Positions 35,938-44,231 are shown, numbered from the stretch's first letter. The stretch is 55,052 nt of DNA from an uncultured Prevotella sp. (GCA_945873145.1 CAMCBZ010000017.1:1-55052); one strand, 5' to 3'. A program made the numbers and translations. Notes: generated by a model not told the origin, from the letters alone.

Positions 35938-36848
35938 AGCGAGCCCTCCTTATCTACTAATCCCACAAAACGGCCATGAAGCGTAAAGACGGCAGTACCC
36001 GGCTGGGCAAAAGCATGAGCCACCCCTATCTTCTGCCCACGGTCATAATCACCGCGGGTTAGAATCGTATGGTCTTTCCGTCGGTTGTCTGCAGGCGACA
36101 GCGTGACGGTGATCACCTCTTTATGACGGGACACTCCCCAAGGCACGTTTTTCACCGCCCGGCATCCCCAAGGGATGACTGCCTTGTCGGTATGAACAAT
36201 GACAGGAAGAGCGATGCTGTCTGACGGAATGCGCAGCAGACGACAAGAGCGACGATGCAGCTGTCCCTTATCATTGTACCAAGACACAGAGAAACGGCAT
36301 TTATAGAGGAATGTCAAATGACGCCACCCCAACTTGTTTGTCGCCGCACTTAAACTCTTCAAAGAGTCAAGTTGGTGCACCTGCCATGCGCTGTAAGCAG
36401 CGATGCGGTTGTAGCCCTCATCCTGAACATTATGGCAACGGAGATAGTATTCCAACTCTTTTCTGACCATCGTAGCGCGATGCAGCGCCACGGACAAGGA
36501 ATCGCGCTGACGCTTCAAAGCAGTGTCAGGCTGCACCTTTGCAAAATGAGAAGAAGGAAAAGGAAGCAATGTCAACACACGACCATCACAACTGGGCCAC
36601 CACCAATGACGATTGATCCACACACCTTGCTGATGGACTGGATACACTTGTAAGTCAGCAACATGGCGGCCATCACTCAAGCAAAGCGTAACTGTACCGT
36701 CCAACATACAGACAGACTTGCGCATGTCGTTTTCCGTAGCTGGCAATGCCATGCAGGTAAGCCAAAACAACAACATCAAGGGGAGAATCACCGCAATATA
36801 GACTCTCCGTCTCACAATGAATGGTATGATCTTTCTTCTCAGCATCAC
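35934..36848 (-). CDS. Membrane-anchored hypothetical protein coupled to the lysozyme
   Basis: This 304-residue protein has one N-terminal helix (about 17-38, VYIAVILPLMLLFWLTCMAL) and an otherwise soluble, presumably periplasmic body. It contains a predicted helical stretch at about 110-170 and a C-terminal part, [23 protein letters not shown], that resembles the edge of a trypsin-like or PDZ fold but is not enough to assign. The stop codon overlaps the lysozyme start by four bases (ATGA type), implying a joint function at the cell wall. I do not recognise the family. Confidence 0.7.
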   Translation of the reverse strand: MMLRRKIIPFIVRRRVYIAVILPLMLLFWLTCMALPATENDMRKSVCMLDGTVTLCLSDGRHVADLQVYPVHQQGVWINRHWWWPSCDGRVLTLLPFPSSHFAKVQPDTALKRQRDSLSVALHRATMVRKELEYYLRCHNVQDEGYNRIAAYSAWQVHQLDSLKSLSAATNKLGWRHLTFLYKCRFSVSWYNDKGQLHRRSCRLLRIPSDSIALPVIVHTDKAVIPWGCRAVKNVPWGVSRHKEVITVTLSPADNRRKDHTILTRGDYDRGQKIGVAHAFAQPGTAVFTLHGRFVGLVDKEGSL

Positions 36849-36890
36849 TCTGATCTCAATCCTCCAATTCTATACTCCTAAATACGAGTG

Positions 36891-36898
36891 CAAAGTTA
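36891..36898 (-). promoter_or_regulatory. Promoter -7 box for the lysozyme pair
   Basis: TAACTTTG on the minus strand matches TAnnTTTG and lies 43 bp upstream of the start at 36848. Confidence 0.5.
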
Positions 36899-36940
36899 CT
36901 AAACATAAATGAGAATCCTTTGCAAACGGAAGAGTATTTT

Positions 36941-37345
36941 TTATTGGTCGGCATCGTCCCAGAGATGATTGGCCTCTTCAATCTCGTCCTCATCAAACCA
37001 TTTCGACAGCTTGTCGTAAGCGCGCTTCTTCACATCGTCGGTAAGGTCACCCTTGATTTTGCGTAACACATACAACAATACTGCCACATCATCGCCCAAT
37101 CCAGCGATAGGTATTGCATCGGGGATAACATCAAAAGGACTGATCAGATAGCCCAACGCGCCAATGATAATCGCCTTGTCCTTCAATGGGACATCCTTGC
37201 TCTGAAGCGTGTAGTAAAGAATGAGCGCAGCATAGACAAGCTTGGCTCCTGCCCGCTTGGCGATATGAGAGATCTTCTCGACAAAACCTGAAGCTGAGTA
37301 TTTGTCGCTGTACTTCATAAAATCCGGCAACTGTAAGTCTTTCAT
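36941..37345 (-). CDS. YkvA family (DUF1232) membrane protein
   Basis: This 134-residue protein carries the DUF1232 core, KDVPLKDKAIIIGALGYLISPFDVIPDAIPIAGLGDDVAVLLYVLRKI, shown here in part (ALGYLISPFDVIPDAIPI). Two hydrophobic segments sit at about 45-65 and 70-95, and the C-terminus is acidic. The function of the family is unknown. It follows another small membrane protein by 46 bp. Confidence 0.85.
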   Translation of the reverse strand: MKDLQLPDFMKYSDKYSASGFVEKISHIAKRAGAKLVYAALILYYTLQSKDVPLKDKAIIIGALGYLISPFDVIPDAIPIAGLGDDVAVLLYVLRKIKGDLTDDVKKRAYDKLSKWFDEDEIEEANHLWDDADQ

Positions 37346-37391
37346 ATAGTTTTAGTCATTAAGTATTCATATAATGTTTAATATTACATAT

Positions 37392-37826
37392 TTACATTGT
37401 TTTGGCCATTAAGTATTGGTCTACCGCATCTGCATATTGTGCATAAGCCTTCTGCTCTCTCCTCAACTGCGACAGGCGATAACGTGTCACCAACATCCGC
37501 ACTCCTTTAGCCATAAGTGCCAATAACAGTCCGATACCAATACCCACGAACAGCGACTTGTTGCCCCAAGGCAAGCTCTCCTCAGGAAACGCGCTCAACA
37601 CTAGCACAGGTAATACGGCAATAATCCCATAAACCGTCAGCTGCTGTCGTTGGGTACCCTCACTGTCAAGAATATCCTGATAAGCCGACAGAAAACTGTC
37701 CAGCTCATCACGCACTACGCCATATTGTTCCATCCGGGGAAACTTTTCCTCGTCACCGTAGTGTTCAATAATGCGAGCAATCCGATGCTCATAATCGTTA
37801 AGTATATTAAGCTCTAAATCCTTCAT
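37392..37826 (-). CDS. Small two-helix membrane protein, unknown
   Basis: This 144-residue protein has a charged N-terminal helical region (about 1-55, NDYEHRIARIIEHYGDEEKF), two membrane helices (about 62-80 and 88-108) and a basic cytoplasmic tail (RYRLSQLRREQKAYAQYADAV). I recognise no family. It shares a strand with the DUF1232 gene and probably an operon. A promoter box lies 69 bp upstream. Confidence 0.65.
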   Translation of the reverse strand: MKDLELNILNDYEHRIARIIEHYGDEEKFPRMEQYGVVRDELDSFLSAYQDILDSEGTQRQQLTVYGIIAVLPVLVLSAFPEESLPWGNKSLFVGIGIGLLLALMAKGVRMLVTRYRLSQLRREQKAYAQYADAVDQYLMAKTM

Positions 37827-37894
37827 AGATGCGAATAATAATTAATTAAGTCGATGCTTGAAAAACCTATCTCTGCTCAAGGTAATATCTCCGA

Positions 37895-37902
37895 CAAAGA
37901 TA
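37895..37902 (-). promoter_or_regulatory. Promoter -7 box of the small membrane protein pair
   Basis: TATCTTTG on the minus strand matches TAnnTTTG, 69 bp upstream of the start at 37826, directly after the rnpB U tract. Confidence 0.5.
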
Positions 37903-37945
37903 ACCTTTTTTCCCTCCTTATATTGTATAGCGATAACAAAAAAAA

Positions 37946-38343
37946 GTAAGACAGTGCTCTGATAAGCCGGGTTCCGTAGCCGTCAGTTCTCAGGAAGAGA
38001 CGGTGCTCTGTCATTTATCTAGATGATGAGTCACCCCATCACTCAAGCGTTCTACCCTCTATCGTTGCCATCAAAGTAGCATCGGGCGGACGACCCTGAC
38101 ATGACGATAGTTTACATGAACTTGCAGCCCTCAGACGGCACAGCCCGACGATCACCCGCCGGCTGGTGGTCTCTTACACCACCTTCTCACCCTTACCGCC
38201 CACGAGGAGCGGCGGTCATTTTCTTCTGCCTACACCTACTGTTGCCAATAGCTTCTATTTTCGGAAGTGAGGTGTCCTATGCTGCCCGGACTTTCCTCTC
38301 GCATCTGAAGCGATGCCAGCGACGAGCCGGAGCACTGCCTTAC
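37946..38343 (-). ncRNA. rnpB: RNase P RNA (class A)
   Basis: The catalytic RNA of RNase P, which matures tRNA 5' ends, is encoded on the minus strand. Universal elements are present: GAGGAAAGTCCGGGC near the 5' end (CR I) and ACCCGGCTTATC near the 3' end. The two ends pair as helix P1, GTAAGGCAGTGCTC with GAGCACTGTCTTAC (one wobble), which fixes both ends at about 398 nt. A run of eight T follows P1 directly, so P1 probably doubles as the terminator stem. A promoter box lies seven bases before the 5' end. Confidence 0.96.
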
Positions 38344-38349
38344 ATCTTG

Positions 38350-38357
38350 CAAAAGTA
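38350..38357 (-). promoter_or_regulatory. rnpB promoter -7 box
   Basis: TACTTTTG on the minus strand ends seven bases before the P1 5' end, the expected distance to a transcription start. The context TATTACTTTTGCAAG is the same as in front of the tubulin/actin-like operon at 51285. Confidence 0.7.
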
Positions 38358-38522
38358 ATAAATAATCCCCAAACAGCCAACTGGCTGATTAATATTTTGT
38401 AAGTTTTTAAAGGAATGTAAAATCAACTTTTATTCTACTTAATAGCAGTTAAGTGCAAAAAAGAATGTGTTAAAGTCAGATAAAGTAATAAGACAAAATG
38501 ACAGTCATTCATCTTTTGATGC

Positions 38523-38566
38523 TATATTTGCAAGTGTTTCTACAAAGAATGTCAGTTCGCTGTCAG
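38523..38566 (+). promoter_or_regulatory. htrA promoter box and leader repeats
   Basis: TATATTTG at 38523-38530 matches TAnnTTTG and gives a leader of about 115 bases before htrA. No TTTG is found at -33. Just upstream is a short palindrome (ATGACAGTCAT at 38498-38508), and in the leader TGTCAG occurs twice 11 bp apart (38550-38566). These may be sites for a stress regulator. The rest of 38360-38654 holds nothing else I recognise. Confidence 0.4.
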
Positions 38567-38654
38567 AAATAAAGAGGAACTGATAACAAAGTGAAACAAA
38601 GATACCAAGTGGAAATAAAGATCATATAAATTATAAACATAAAATAAAGAAAGA

Positions 38655-40127
38655 ATGAAAAAGTATTCCAGTTATTTGCTCGTAGGACTTTGCTCCATGG
38701 CATTGACCCTACCCGTCGGCAAGTATGCCAATGCTTCCGCAGCCACCAACAAGGTAGAGGTAGCAGGGCAACCGGTCGATTTGACCTATGCTGCAGAGAA
38801 GGCTCTGCCTGCCGTCGTTTACATCAAATACGTGCAAAACTCCAAGACAAAGACCGTGGAGGTACAGAGCGATCCTTTCTCTGACTTTTTCGATCCCTTC
38901 GGATTCTTCGGTAATCCCGACGGAGGCAATGGAGGCGTACAAAAGCGTCAGATCAGAACTCCCAAGCAGGAGGCTGCCGGTTCGGGTGTCATCATCAGTC
39001 CTGACGGCTATATCGTCACCAACAACCATGTTGTCAACGGTGCCGACGAGTTGACGGTCACCCTCGAAGACAACAGAGAGTTCAACGCACGCATCATCGG
39101 CACGGATCCTACCACAGACCTTGCACTTATCAAGATTGACGGTAAAAACCTCCCCACCCTTCCAATCGGCAACTCCGACAATCTGAAGGTCGGTGAATGG
39201 GTCATCGCCGTGGGTAATCCATTCGGACTCAACAACACGGTGACAGCCGGCATCATCAGCGCCAAAGCCCGCACACTCGGTGCCAATGGCGTAGAGAGTT
39301 TCATTCAGACCGATGCCGCTATCAACAAAGGCAATTCGGGTGGCGCTCTTGTCAACACCAAGGGTGAGCTCGTCGGCATCAATGCCATGCTGTTCTCGGA
39401 AACCGGCTCATACGCCGGCTATGGTTTTGCCATTCCTACTGCCATCATGACAAAGGTCATCGACGACTTGAAGAAATACGGTACCGTGCAGCGCGCTTAT
39501 CTGGGCATACAAGGCCAGGATGTACTCAACTATATCAACAACCTGAAAGATCAGAACAAAGATGTCCCCGACCTCGGCACAGTAGACGGTGTATATGTCG
39601 CTAAGGTAGAAGACAACAGTGCCGCTTCCGCTGCCGGTATTGAGAAGGGCGATGTCATCGTCGGTGTTGATGGTAAGAACATCACCAAGATGGCCGAACT
39701 GCAAGAGGTCATCAACAGCAAACACCCTGGTGACAAGATCACCATCTCTTGGCTTCACAACAAGAAGAAGATGAGCAAGACGGTCACTGTCAAGAACATG
39801 CAAGGTAATACCAAGGTGATCAAGACCGCCGACTTGGATGTACTCGGTGCCAAGGTCATTCCTGTCAGCGCTGAGCTGAAGAAGCAATTAGGCATCAGCT
39901 ATGGTCTGCAAGTCAAAGATGTGAAGAACGGAGCCTTCAAAGATGGCGGTATCAGCAATGGCTTCATCATTTTGACTGTCAACGATAAGCCGATGAAGAC
40001 CATCTCCGATCTTCAGGATGCTGTCAAGGATGCCTCCACCAGCAAGAATCCAGTGCTGTTCATCACCGGTGAATGGCCATCAGGCAAGACCGACTATAAG
40101 GCTGTGAATATCGGCACTGACAAATAA
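38655..40127 (+). CDS. degP: HtrA/DegP serine protease
   Basis: This periplasmic protease/chaperone degrades misfolded envelope proteins. The 490-residue protein has a signal peptide (about 1-29), a trypsin-like domain and two PDZ domains (about 265-370 and 390-485). The triad is visible as His125 (TNNHVVNG), Asp155 (DPTTDLALIKI) and Ser228 (NKGNSGGALVN). An LA-loop insertion, rich in Phe and Gly (FSDFFDPFGFFGNPDGGNGG), lies at about 75-95. It is monocistronic and ends 45 bp before a strong terminator. A long leader suggests regulated expression. Confidence 0.96.
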   Translation: MKKYSSYLLVGLCSMALTLPVGKYANASAATNKVEVAGQPVDLTYAAEKALPAVVYIKYVQNSKTKTVEVQSDPFSDFFDPFGFFGNPDGGNGGVQKRQIRTPKQEAAGSGVIISPDGYIVTNNHVVNGADELTVTLEDNREFNARIIGTDPTTDLALIKIDGKNLPTLPIGNSDNLKVGEWVIAVGNPFGLNNTVTAGIISAKARTLGANGVESFIQTDAAINKGNSGGALVNTKGELVGINAMLFSETGSYAGYGFAIPTAIMTKVIDDLKKYGTVQRAYLGIQGQDVLNYINNLKDQNKDVPDLGTVDGVYVAKVEDNSAASAAGIEKGDVIVGVDGKNITKMAELQEVINSKHPGDKITISWLHNKKKMSKTVTVKNMQGNTKVIKTADLDVLGAKVIPVSAELKKQLGISYGLQVKDVKNGAFKDGGISNGFIILTVNDKPMKTISDLQDAVKDASTSKNPVLFITGEWPSGKTDYKAVNIGTDK

Positions 40128-40171
40128 CTTAAGAGAAGAGCATGAGCCAACAGAATGTGCTCTTATATATT

Positions 40172-40209
40172 AAAAAAGGTGTATGGAGTTGCTCCATACA
40201 CCTTTTTTT
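40172..40209 (+). terminator. Bidirectional terminator after htrA
   Basis: GGTGTATGGAG and CTCCATACACC form a perfect 11-bp stem with a TTG loop, flanked by six A and seven T that extend the pairing. Confidence 0.95.
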
Positions 40210-40211
40210 CG

Positions 40212-40219
40212 TAACTTTG
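40212..40219 (+). promoter_or_regulatory. Promoter -7 box of the RiPP-like cluster
   Basis: TAACTTTG matches TAnnTTTG and lies directly after the htrA terminator, giving a leader of about 65 bases before the ATG at 40289. Confidence 0.55.
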
Positions 40220-40288
40220 CACTATCATATCCTTGAGAAGCGCGCAGATGTTCTTGAGGAATCGTTAATCACGTCAAAAAGAAACAAT

Positions 40289-40699
40289 ATGAAGATCAAT
40301 ATCAAAAGCTGTTTGTTGGGAGTATGTGCCCTGTTTGCCACACTCGGTATTTCGGCAGCCAACACAGCGAAGACCATATATATATATGGATTTGCTGCCT
40401 CTTTCAACGACTCCACTGTCTACTTCACGGAGTTGCAGAGACTGGACTCGGCATATATCGACTCCAAGACTAAGTTTCTCTACGGCCGGGAGAACTATTC
40501 CTACCAGCTCCAAGACTATCTCGATCAAAAAGGCTGGAAGCATGCTGTCTGCATCACTTCGTATGGACTGACAAAGAAAGAAGCTGAGAAGAAATTTCTG
40601 AGTCTGAGAAAGAAATACGTTGACAAAGGTAAGTTTGACATCAAATATCTGAAATTAAGCGATTTCACTTACCAAGCAATCAAACCAGAAGACAATTAA
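40289..40699 (+). CDS. Secreted hypothetical protein
   Basis: I chose the ATG at 40289 (136 residues) because it begins a signal peptide (MKINIKSCLLGVCALFATLGISAA) cleaved near residue 24. An earlier in-frame ATG would start upstream of the promoter and terminator. The mature part (about 112 residues) is Tyr- and Lys-rich, for example FLYGRENYSYQLQDYLDQKG and KKEAEKKFLSLRKKYVDKGK. I recognise no family. It ends eight bases before the HPr-kinase-like gene and shares its promoter, so it may belong to the same system, though it does not look like a RiPP precursor. Confidence 0.7.
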   Translation: MKINIKSCLLGVCALFATLGISAANTAKTIYIYGFAASFNDSTVYFTELQRLDSAYIDSKTKFLYGRENYSYQLQDYLDQKGWKHAVCITSYGLTKKEAEKKFLSLRKKYVDKGKFDIKYLKLSDFTYQAIKPEDN

Positions 40700-40707
40700 G
40701 TTCTGTA

Positions 40708-41646
40708 GTGAGAAATACGACTTCAGTAAGCCACAAGTCCACCTCATATTGTTTTGAAGTAGCTGACTTTGAATGTGTCATTGACTTCTCTTCGGACGAT
40801 GGCAACGATTTGCATTTATTACCATCCTTGCGCCCTTTTCTTACAAAGCATAAGGACGGGCGCAGCCGTCTGTTTTCACTACGGGTAGATGACCAGACAA
40901 AGCCTTGGCCCAAAGAACGGCGCGAACGTATCCGATCCTTTGATACCGGCAACGGAGACACCATCGTAGACCTACTGGACAATGGTGGGTATCAATATAT
41001 CATCAAAGACATCCATGGCCGCGAATGTTGTTTGCTGATTACGAACAAAGACTTCTCTGAATGCCAATGTGCATTGAACGGCACCTACACGATGCGCAAC
41101 TTTGGGCTCAACAATGCGTTGATGCTTGTCTTTGCCTTTGCAGCAGGCTATCATGACACTTTGCTGATCCACGCTTCCCTGGTCAGAAACAATGGCTGGG
41201 GTTACCCTTTCATTGCCAAGAGCGGTACCGGAAAGTCAACGCAAGTGAGCATGTGGCTACGCTACATACCCGGCTGTGATCTGATGAATGACGATAATCC
41301 CATCATCAGAATCATTGGAGAGGATACCTTCATCTATGGCTCACCTTGGAGTGGGAAGACACCCTGCTATAGAAAAGTGAAAGCAAAATTAGGAGCTATC
41401 ACCCGCATTGACAGAGCAAAGACAAACTCGATAGAGAAATTGCCTCCAATAGATGCTTTTGCCTCCTTCCTGCCCTCCTGCTCTTCCATGAAATGGGACT
41501 CAGACATCTTTGACCATATCTGCAGCACAATTGGGAAAGTCATAGAGCGCATTCCCGTCTACACGCTGCATTGCCTTCCCAATCGGGAAGCAGCAGAGAT
41601 TTGTTATCAAGAAATTCATATCAACAACGGCCATGCAAGAAATTAA
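40708..41646 (+). CDS. HPr-kinase-like P-loop protein (RiPP-associated type)
   Basis: This 312-residue protein (GTG start at 40708) has a C-terminal HPr kinase/PEP-carboxykinase-like domain. After LLIHASLVR comes the P-loop AKSGTGKST (about 170-178), then DLMNDDNPII (191-200) and YGSPWSGKTPC (210-220). These match a Bacteroidota group found with PqqD-like and S24/S26 peptidase genes. Related lasso-peptide kinases phosphorylate a Ser of the precursor. No HPr or phosphotransferase system is nearby. The next gene overlaps its end by 14 bp. The substrate is unknown. Confidence 0.82.
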   Translation: MRNTTSVSHKSTSYCFEVADFECVIDFSSDDGNDLHLLPSLRPFLTKHKDGRSRLFSLRVDDQTKPWPKERRERIRSFDTGNGDTIVDLLDNGGYQYIIKDIHGRECCLLITNKDFSECQCALNGTYTMRNFGLNNALMLVFAFAAGYHDTLLIHASLVRNNGWGYPFIAKSGTGKSTQVSMWLRYIPGCDLMNDDNPIIRIIGEDTFIYGSPWSGKTPCYRKVKAKLGAITRIDRAKTNSIEKLPPIDAFASFLPSCSSMKWDSDIFDHICSTIGKVIERIPVYTLHCLPNREAAEICYQEIHINNGHARN

Positions 41647-42097
41647 ATGTCCAAATGCTGTGATTTTGCCCGAAATCGTCAAACTGATGGATGAAGGACA
41701 TACTATCACGCTCCGTTTGCGAGGCTTCTCTATGAGACCCTTTTTGGAGGATAACCGCGACAAGGCTTTAATGACCAAGGCTACGCATCCCCAAGTGGGT
41801 GACCCGGTCTTAGCAGAGATAGCGCCCGGGCACTATGTGCTCCATCGTATCATCAGCATCGATCACGATCACGTGACCCTGCGCGGCGACGGAAATATCG
41901 GCACTGAGCATTGTCAACTCAGCGATGTGAAAGGAGCTGTTATCGGCTTTTATCGAAAAGGGAGAGAAAAACTCGACAGAACAGATGGAAACAAATGGAA
42001 GATCTATTCTTGGATTTGGACACATCTCTTTCCTATAAGAAGATACCTGCTCGGTTTTTACAGAAGGATATGGATTCCCATCTTCGGCACGATATAA
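41633..42097 (+). CDS. S24/S26-type peptidase
   Basis: This 154-residue protein begins inside the end of the kinase gene. Residues 20-35 hold the peptidase motif LRLRGFSMRPFLEDN, where the Ser of SMRP is the likely nucleophile. YVLHRIISID follows at about 63-72 and LRGDGNIG at about 78-85, as in signal-peptidase S26B/SipW-like or LexA-type enzymes. The His of LHRI may replace the usual catalytic Lys. A weak hydrophobic C-terminal segment (LLGFYRRIWIPIF) may touch the membrane. It would process a protein or peptide made with the neighbouring kinase and PqqD-like genes. Confidence 0.82.
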   Translation: MQEIKCPNAVILPEIVKLMDEGHTITLRLRGFSMRPFLEDNRDKALMTKATHPQVGDPVLAEIAPGHYVLHRIISIDHDHVTLRGDGNIGTEHCQLSDVKGAVIGFYRKGREKLDRTDGNKWKIYSWIWTHLFPIRRYLLGFYRRIWIPIFGTI

Positions 42098-42174
42098 CCA
42101 CTAATGACAAAGGCAAAAAGAGCATTATCCCGCTATAGTGCTACATATATAAAGAATATCATAATAAAAAGAAT

Positions 42175-42462
42175 ATGAAAGCTAAGAAAGGATTCAAGAT
42201 CAGAAAAGTATGTGGCCAAAACCTCATCGTTGCTGAGGGTAAGGAAAACATAGACTTTAGCTCCATCATCAGCATGAATGAAAGTTCAGCCCTTCTTTGG
42301 AACGAGATACAAGACAAAGAATTTACGGCTGAGACACTCGCTAAAATACTGACCGACAACTATCAGCTCGATGATACAACCCCTCTACCCTATTCCCAAG
42401 CTCTTGCTGACGCTGAAAAACTGATCAACGAATGGGAGAAGATCGGCATCATTGAAAAGTAG
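42175..42462 (+). CDS. PqqD-like peptide chaperone
   Basis: This 95-residue protein is a stand-alone PqqD/RRE (RiPP recognition element) domain. It has FKIRKVCGQNLIVAEGKENI, then the family's SSIISMNESSALLWNEIQ, and a C-terminal helix EKLINEWEKIGII. Such domains hold the leader of a precursor peptide for a modifying enzyme. No radical SAM, cyclodehydratase or lasso cyclase is encoded in the window, so its partner is the kinase or something elsewhere. It lies 77 bp after the peptidase gene. Confidence 0.85.
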   Translation: MKAKKGFKIRKVCGQNLIVAEGKENIDFSSIISMNESSALLWNEIQDKEFTAETLAKILTDNYQLDDTTPLPYSQALADAEKLINEWEKIGIIEK

Positions 42463-42560
42463 AGAGTTTATAGCTATTAGAGATGACAACTCTTCGTCGC
42501 TAATATTGTCAGCATTGAATCATTGAAAAGTAGACAGTTAAAAGCTATAGAAATGGCAAC
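42448..42560. repeat. Direct duplication of the pqqD-like gene's 3' end
   Basis: ATCATTGAAAAGTAGA, which spans the last four codons and stop, occurs at 42448 and again at 42519. Divergent similarity continues for about 25 bases beyond each copy. The second copy is outside any gene. Confidence 0.6.
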
Positions 42561-42585
42561 AGTTTGTTATTTTAAACTGTTGCCA
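42554..42585. terminator. Hairpin between convergent operons
   Basis: TGGCAACAGTTT and AAACTGTTGCCA form a perfect 12-bp stem with an eight-base loop, between the plus-strand PqqD-like gene and the minus-strand zinc-ribbon gene. No U tract follows on either strand, so it is a weak or factor-dependent terminator. Confidence 0.5.
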
Positions 42586-42643
42586 ACTACAGGAACTGTC
42601 AACAATAGCCATTAATTGCCTACGCTTTGCAGTGAAGAAGCTT

Positions 42644-43570
42644 CTATTGATCAAGCTTCTTCATCAGCAAACCTTGACCGGCATCTATCTGATGGGCTTT
42701 CATATCCAGTCGATAGACAAAGGTCTCACCGTTTCCAAAATCACAGTACAAGCGATGATGCTGGTAGTGGAAAGAGCCATGGCTGGTTTCCCCTGCTGAG
42801 GTTTCTGTGATACGGTCACCATGAATAGAAACCATGATGCCACCATATTTAGTATTCACTTTCCACGTTCCCTGTATCCATGCTGGCGCTTTTTCCTCCG
42901 GCGCGCTGGCATCGTAAGCAGGTGTCGCCAAGTCTTCTTCTGTCGGCACATTAGCGTCAGACACCTCCTCTATGCCTAAATCTTTAGAACTATCATCATT
43001 GCCGGAGCACTCATGAGTCAAGAGAAATGCCAAGACGATAACAGTAAGCAATCCAAGGATAAATCTCCATTTACCCTGTCCCTGACGGATATCTACCTTC
43101 TCCGTCGAAGCATCAGAGCGGTTATAAGGTGCCTGAATGCCCTGATATGAAGGCGATTGACGGTAATCAGAAGAAGATAAGCCGGAAGAAGATAAGTCGG
43201 AAGAAGATAAACCGGAAGAGGTCTCGTTGGACGAAGTGGTCGCATCGTATGACGTTACATCACTTGGCGAAGTTGGAGCATTGGAAGCAAACGAGGATGA
43301 CTGATGCTTACCAGCGTCATCATTTATGATTGTTTCTCCTCTATCGCTCTGATAGCCATAAGCTGGCTGAGACTGATGCAACGGGGAAGCCTCATCATGG
43401 AGATGAGCCCCATTCTTCTGTTTCTCTGCTTCTTTCGACAAGCCGTCAGACGCATTGGCTGTAAAGGTAAAGGGCGTGCCACAGCGCGGACACACACACT
43501 GAATCTCTTCGCCATTATCACCTCCCGGCTGATCGAAGCGAAATCTACACTTTGGACATTTAACCCACAT
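42644..43570 (-). CDS. Zinc-ribbon single-helix membrane protein
   Basis: This 308-residue protein starts with an MJ0042-type zinc ribbon, MWVKCPKCRFRF and CVCPRCGTPF, with four Cys in CxxC pairs. A long Ser/Asp-rich disordered linker follows (about 45-165; contains SSGLSSSDLSSSGLSSSDYR, encoded by tandem repeats), then one membrane helix (about 168-187, WRFILGLLTVIVLAFLLTH). An extracytoplasmic domain (about 225-308) begins WIQGTWKVNTKYGGIMVSIHG and resembles a small beta-barrel of the lipocalin/META kind. It is last in a six-gene operon with tubulin- and actin-like proteins. Its role is unknown. Confidence 0.75.
   Translation of the reverse strand: MWVKCPKCRFRFDQPGGDNGEEIQCVCPRCGTPFTFTANASDGLSKEAEKQKNGAHLHDEASPLHQSQPAYGYQSDRGETIINDDAGKHQSSSFASNAPTSPSDVTSYDATTSSNETSSGLSSSDLSSSGLSSSDYRQSPSYQGIQAPYNRSDASTEKVDIRQGQGKWRFILGLLTVIVLAFLLTHECSGNDDSSKDLGIEEVSDANVPTEEDLATPAYDASAPEEKAPAWIQGTWKVNTKYGGIMVSIHGDRITETSAGETSHGSFHYQHHRLYCDFGNGETFVYRLDMKAHQIDAGQGLLMKKLDQ
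43170..43214. repeat. 15-bp in-frame tandem repeat in the zinc-ribbon protein gene
   Basis: Three units of GAAGAAGATAA(G/A)(C/T)CG start at 43170, 43185 and 43200 and encode repeats of SSSGL/SSSDL on the minus strand. Copy-number change would alter the linker length without a frameshift. Confidence 0.8.
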
Positions 43571-43655
43571 ATTGTTATTGCTTATGACTATTTATGGCTA
43601 TAAACATCATCTATTAATAAACATCATCTCCCATGAGCACCAGCTCCTACGAGCA

Positions 43656-44231
43656 TCATCTATCTTCAAACAGCAATTTGGCTTTAGCCACCAAATGCCA
43701 CGAATTGCCCTCTTTTCTTACGACGCCCTCCTCCAATGTAGTGACCCTCTGAGGATAGCGGTGCGTGTCGCCTTCAATACGACAAACAGGCTTGATAAAT
43801 TGGCTGACGCTAATCATAGCCGTTGCAATGGAGTCTTTATCCTCCAAGATGGAAAAGGTGCCATTCTCCAAATCTTTCGTCTTCAACAGATAGATACTCT
43901 TTCCCACCTGCTTAGATGCACTGGCTTCCTCAAACACACCATCAGGAGAAGGAGCGGGAAGATAGAGTTCGCTGATCTCATTGTGAGCGGTGAGACTCTC
44001 CACGTCTTTCCTATTGGCAGTTTGAGGCTCGCTTTGCACTGTTGCTGGCTCCACGTCTTTTCTGTCAGCACATGCCGACTCCAACGTCTGAAGACGAAGT
44101 TCTAAGGCAGCCATCCGCTTTTTCTGAGCAGCCTCAGCACTCTTCAGTTGTTCAACCTCCTGCTCAAGCGCCTCGACACGAGACTGTAGGCTGTCCACAA
44201 GGGCATCATTATTTTTCTTTGAAAACATCAC
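43656..44231 (-). CDS. Coiled-coil hypothetical protein
   Basis: This 191-residue soluble protein has an N-terminal coiled coil (about 10-58; DSLQSRVEALEQEVEQLKSAE, then KKRMAALELRLQTLES). A Pro/Thr/Glu-rich linker follows, and then a C-terminal beta-rich domain (about 95-190; SIYLLKTKDLENGTFSILED and WHLVAKAKLLFED). No signal peptide is present, so it is cytoplasmic. It lies 38 bp after the actin-fold gene in the six-gene operon and may be an adaptor or oligomerisation factor. I recognise no family. Confidence 0.72.
   Translation of the reverse strand: MMFSKKNNDALVDSLQSRVEALEQEVEQLKSAEAAQKKRMAALELRLQTLESACADRKDVEPATVQSEPQTANRKDVESLTAHNEISELYLPAPSPDGVFEEASASKQVGKSIYLLKTKDLENGTFSILEDKDSIATAMISVSQFIKPVCRIEGDTHRYPQRVTTLEEGVVRKEGNSWHLVAKAKLLFEDR

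Noticed and set aside
38101..38358. Open reading frame of 85 codons
   Set aside because: It lies antisense to the RNase P RNA gene, whose conserved CR I and 3' elements and P1 helix explain the sequence.
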